NCBI RefSeq assembly: GCF_001486165.1
Contig: NZ_LN908977.1
Location: 1,216,075-1,280,074 of the forward strand
DNA length: 64,000 nucleotides
Source: Bittarella massiliensis (ex Durand et al. 2017)
GTDB taxonomy: Bacteria > Bacillota > Clostridia > Oscillospirales > Ruminococcaceae
Direction of reading: 5' to 3'
Below are positions 61,793-64,000 of the stretch, in pieces. The position numbers and the translations under genes were made by a program. Each line of letters starts with the position of its first letter. Position 1 is the first letter of the stretch. The notes beneath the pieces were generated by a model that did no database searches, was not told where the DNA came from, and saw only the letters and a list, made by a program, of their open reading frames with translations.

Positions 61793-61880
61793 AAAGCCCT
61801 CTGCCATGAAGGTGCTGGTGATGACCGTCGGGGTGATCGTGGCCCTGGTGCTGCTGGGCTACTTCTTCGGCGGAAAATAA
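61770..61880 (+). CDS. Small membrane peptide overlapping mnmA end
   Basis: This 36-residue open frame begins at GTG with GGAGGTG seven bases upstream and reads VDPRQPREKPSA followed by a single hydrophobic helix (about 15-33) and GGK. It overlaps the last 23 bases of mnmA in another frame and ends just before the operon terminator. The clean ribosome binding site and helix argue that it is translated. Function unknown. Confidence 0.6.
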   Translation: MDPRQPREKPSAMKVLVMTVGVIVALVLLGYFFGGK

Positions 61881-61904
61881 CCCCCTTTTTTAAAGAGAGC
61901 GACC

Positions 61905-61957
61905 AAAAAGAGCTGTGCCCCGGGCCGACCGGCCGGGACACAGCTCTCTTTTTTTCT
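61905..61957. terminator. Terminator of nifS-nifU-mnmA
   Basis: AAAGAGCTGTG pairs with CACAGCTCTTT around a GC-rich inner stem, with T runs on both strands. Confidence 0.9.
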
Positions 61958-61988
61958 CGGTCCGGGAAGGGCGCTTAGCCCCTCCCCC

Positions 61989-62594
61989 TCACCCCTCCGG
62001 GGTGTAGGGCGGGTATCCGGCGGCCGCCAGCTCCCGGTCAAAATCGGCCCGGGCGCGCTTCATGGCGTCCTCCATCGTCCCCTGCACAAAGGTGAAGGGC
62101 ACCCCCAGAAAGAGGTTGTAGGGCAGGCCCCTGTCCTCGATGAGGTAGCTCTGCCCGTCCACCCAGCGGCCCTCCAGATTTTGGTACTTGGCGCCGGAAA
62201 AGCGCTCCACCAGGGGGCGGATGTCCTCCATAAAGGCGTAGCAGCGCATCCCCAGGGCCCAGGCAGCCCCGCACTCAAAGGCGGTGCCGGAGTCGGGCTC
62301 CTGCCCGCGGCGGAAGTCGTTCAGATTGGCGATGATCATGTCCGAGCGGTAGATCTGGTTCATGTCGTGGGTGAAGATCTTCTTCTCCAGCTCCTCCTGC
62401 GAGTTGTCCACCGGGGTGTACTCCCGGTACTGGTCCTCCCTGGCGGGGTCGGGGGGGAAGATGCCGTCGATGCCGTAGCGGTGGCTCAACTCCACATACC
62501 CGGCGCCGATCTCCATTCCGTTGGGCCAGAACATGTCCGGCCCGGCCAGATAGGCCACCGGGCGGCGGACCACCCCATTTTTGTCTACAAACAC
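61989..62594 (-). CDS. Nucleoside 2-deoxyribosyltransferase (catalytic)
   Basis: This 201-residue protein shows the family motifs: VAYLAGPDMFWPNG near the N-terminus, SDMIIANLNDF, and PDSGTAFECGAAWALG with the nucleophilic Glu. The later Asn region is PYNLFLGVP. Such enzymes move the deoxyribose between bases or hydrolyse nucleosides and related nucleotides. The start is GTG with AAGGGGG upstream. Its start overlaps the stop of the preceding related gene by ten bases. Confidence 0.9.
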   Translation of the reverse strand: MFVDKNGVVRRPVAYLAGPDMFWPNGMEIGAGYVELSHRYGIDGIFPPDPAREDQYREYTPVDNSQEELEKKIFTHDMNQIYRSDMIIANLNDFRRGQEPDSGTAFECGAAWALGMRCYAFMEDIRPLVERFSGAKYQNLEGRWVDGQSYLIEDRGLPYNLFLGVPFTFVQGTMEDAMKRARADFDRELAAAGYPPYTPEG

Positions 62595-63142
62595 CGGTGT
62601 GCGCCCCCTTCCTCGTCCTGCTGGATCCGCTCCAGCGCCTCCTCAAAGCCGCCCTCCACCATGGGCGCGTGGGCGGACATCATCAGGTTCAGGGGGCCGT
62701 TTTCCAGAACGATCCCCTCCTTGTCCCGCCAGCCCTTGGAGACGGTGCCCTTGTTCTGGTTTTCGGGGGCGGTGATGTCGATTTGCTCCCCCGGCTTGTC
62801 CTGGTACTTCTCCTCGGTGAACTTCTCGGCGCAGCTGCGCAGGTCATCTAGGTAGAGGTAGATCTTCTTCCCCCAGACATAGCCCGCGCCCAGGACAAAG
62901 CAGGCCCCCGAATCGGGCTCCCAGCCGCGGAAGTTGTTCATGTCCCCCACCAGGATGTCGCAGCGCCGAACGGCCTCCATCCAGCTGTGGAAGTCGTCCT
63001 CCACCCGCTGTCCGGCGCAATCGGGCTCCAGCAGGGCAAAGCCCCGCGCCTCGCAGGCCCTTTGGTATCTCTGTCGCTGCTGTTCCCAATCCGGCGCATA
63101 CCGCTGGGGGGTGCACAGGCAGATGGTCTGTTTGCTTGCCAT
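62585..63142 (-). CDS. Nucleoside 2-deoxyribosyltransferase-like, catalytic Glu missing
   Basis: This 185-residue protein has the same fold pattern (CDILVGDMNNF, EPDSGACFVLGAGYVWG, GPLNLMMSAHAPMVEGGFEEALERI). The residue aligned with the nucleophilic Glu is Val, and the first motif YLAGP is replaced by CLCTP. It therefore looks like a non-catalytic or altered partner of the downstream enzyme, with which it is translationally coupled. GAGGAGTGATG precedes the ATG at 63142; the longer frame covers its promoter. Confidence 0.82.
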   Translation of the reverse strand: MASKQTICLCTPQRYAPDWEQQRQRYQRACEARGFALLEPDCAGQRVEDDFHSWMEAVRRCDILVGDMNNFRGWEPDSGACFVLGAGYVWGKKIYLYLDDLRSCAEKFTEEKYQDKPGEQIDITAPENQNKGTVSKGWRDKEGIVLENGPLNLMMSAHAPMVEGGFEEALERIQQDEEGGAHRCL

Positions 63143-63229
63143 TTCATCACTCCTCGATCGATTTGGCACACCACCAGTACAGGCCGATGGAAGGTGTCTC
63201 CACCAGCATTGACCAATGCGTACGCCACC

Positions 63230-63258
63230 AGTATAGGGAGAAATCGCCGGGCTGTAAA
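63230..63258 (-). promoter_or_regulatory. Promoter of deoxyribosyltransferase pair
   Basis: TTTACA (complement of 63253-63258), a 17-base spacer and TATACT (complement of 63230-63235). Confidence 0.7.
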
Positions 63259-63322
63259 TGCGCAAAGCCCCCAAAGATAGACGGGGCTTTTGATGCCCCT
63301 CTACAAGGATCGCCCCGGGCCG

Positions 63323-63351
63323 TTGACAGCCTCCCTCCCCTTCGCTATACT
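63323..63351 (+). promoter_or_regulatory. Orphan consensus promoter
   Basis: TTGACA at 63323-63328, spacer 17, TATACT at 63346-63351. It points toward the hairpin at 63371-63405 and then antisense to the dehydrogenase gene; no plus-strand gene follows in the window. Confidence 0.6.
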
Positions 63352-63363
63352 GGGCTGGAAACC

Positions 63364-63406
63364 AAAAAACAGAGAGCCCCTTCCCGCTGTTGGGAAGGGG
63401 CTCTCA
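63364..63406 (-). terminator. Terminator of SDR gene
   Basis: A 14-bp stem GAGAGCCCCTTCCC / GGGAAGGGGCTCTC followed by TTTTTT on the minus strand. Confidence 0.9.
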
Positions 63407-63414
63407 CCCTCTTT

Positions 63415-64000
63415 TCAGGCGGGGAAACCGCCCCCCACCTCCAGCACCTGGCCGGTGATGAAGGAGGCCCCCTCCCCCGCCAAAAAGAGGACCGCCTGGG
63501 CCACCTCCTCCGGCCGGCCCAACCGGCCCAAAGGGGTGGCCTCGGCCAGCTCCCGGCGGTCGGCAGGGCCGAGGTGGGCGTTCATCTCGGTGTCGATGAC
63601 GCCGGGGGCCACACAGTTGACCCGCACCCCGCTGGGCCCCACCTCTTTGGCCAGGGCCTTGGTCAGGCCGATGACCCCCGCCTTGAGGGCGGAATAGGCC
63701 ACCTCGCAGGAGGCCCCCTGCACCCCCCAGACCGAGGAGAGGTTGACGATGCTGCCGCCCCCGGCGCGGATCATCCCCGGCAGGGCCCGCTGGCAGCAGT
63801 AGACTGCGCCGTCCAGGTCCACCCCGCAGAGTCGCCGCCAACCCGCGCTGTCCAGGTCGGTGAAGAGGCCCTGGCGGGGGGCGACGGCGGCGTTGTTGAC
63901 CAGGGCCGCCACCGGGCCCAGGTCCCGCTCGACCCGCGCAAACATCTCCTCCACCGCACGGCGGTCGGAGACGTCGGCCCCCACCGCCAGCACCGCCGCA
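63415..64000 (-). CDS. Short-chain dehydrogenase/reductase, FabG-like (partial)
   Basis: The C-terminal about 195 residues of an SDR oxidoreductase run off the window edge; the N-terminal Gly-rich NAD(P) motif is missing. Visible are DVSD, LVNNAAVAPRQG, the catalytic Ser in SIVNLSSVWG, Tyr and Lys in YSALK, and the C-terminal GQVLEVGGGF. The pattern fits 3-oxoacyl-ACP reductase-like enzymes, but the substrate cannot be told. Confidence 0.93.
   Translation of the reverse strand, partial: AAVLAVGADVSDRRAVEEMFARVERDLGPVAALVNNAAVAPRQGLFTDLDSAGWRRLCGVDLDGAVYCCQRALPGMIRAGGGSIVNLSSVWGVQGASCEVAYSALKAGVIGLTKALAKEVGPSGVRVNCVAPGVIDTEMNAHLGPADRRELAEATPLGRLGRPEEVAQAVLFLAGEGASFITGQVLEVGGGFPA

Noticed and set aside
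63143..63274. 44-codon extension of the non-catalytic deoxyribosyltransferase-like gene
   Set aside because: It covers the promoter at 63230-63258, and the ATG at 63142 has a good GAGGAG.

Overview
The window looks like a chromosomal segment of a GC-rich, spore-forming Clostridia-type Firmicute, most like the Oscillospiraceae/Ruminococcaceae group. The evidence is strong GGAGG-type ribosome binding sites, a ctsR-mcsA-mcsB-clpC operon, a T-box in front of serS, a yaaL-bofA sporulation pair, secG-rnr, an rnj-gdpP-rplI-dnaB-tilS-hpt-ftsH block and nifS-nifU-mnmA. No phage, transposase, CRISPR array, rRNA or tRNA gene was seen. The taxonomic placement is inference from gene content and order.

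Layout. 1-5.8 kb: a lipoprotein, and a 1455-residue multidomain surface protein under a cobalamin riboswitch and intrinsic terminator (minus strand). 5.8-12.3 kb: housekeeping genes (membrane/coiled-coil protein, rarA, glyA, DUF2752 protein, nth, DUF362 ferredoxin). 12.3-13.2 kb: gene-free but rich in hairpins. 13.2-23.4 kb: an XRE regulator pair, two GNAT acetyltransferases, a MATE exporter, the CtsR heat-shock operon with a thioesterase behind it, a CofE-like protein and an unknown protein. 23.5-24.2 kb: a degenerate 38-bp tandem repeat array. 24.3-27.9 kb: a VanRS-like two-component system and T-box-serS. 28.4-31.4 kb: four tandem paralogous lipoprotein genes, the first a pseudogene. 31.6-34.9 kb: bofA, yaaL, rnr, secG. 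35.2-39.4 kb: hemA-hemB-hemL (5-aminolevulinate and porphobilinogen synthesis), then queT behind a preQ1-I riboswitch. 39.5-42.7 kb: an HxlR regulator divergent from two flavin split-barrel proteins, a zinc macrodomain hydrolase and a class M sirtuin. 42.8-48.0 kb: a CatB/Vat-like acetyltransferase and a type IIA topoisomerase pair. 48.3-58.8 kb: a YcxB-like membrane protein and the RNA/DNA metabolism block. 59.0-61.9 kb: sulfur mobilisation (nifS-nifU-mnmA plus a 36-residue membrane peptide). 62.0-64.0 kb: two nucleoside 2-deoxyribosyltransferase-like genes and a short-chain dehydrogenase cut by the window edge.

The most interesting candidates are: (1) a B12-riboswitch-controlled surface protein that starts with a DUF4430 (transcobalamin C-terminal-like) domain and ends with an SPTTG sorting signal, which suggests corrinoid capture at the cell wall; (2) an HxlR-linked SirTM-macrodomain ADP-ribosylation operon carrying redox flavin/ferredoxin proteins; (3) a nucleoside deoxyribosyltransferase pair in which one member has lost the catalytic Glu; (4) the 38-bp degenerate tandem array. 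Starts given here were often moved inward from the longest open frame to the codon with a good ribosome binding site. Several genes use GTG or TTG starts, and rnr probably uses ATT or CTG.
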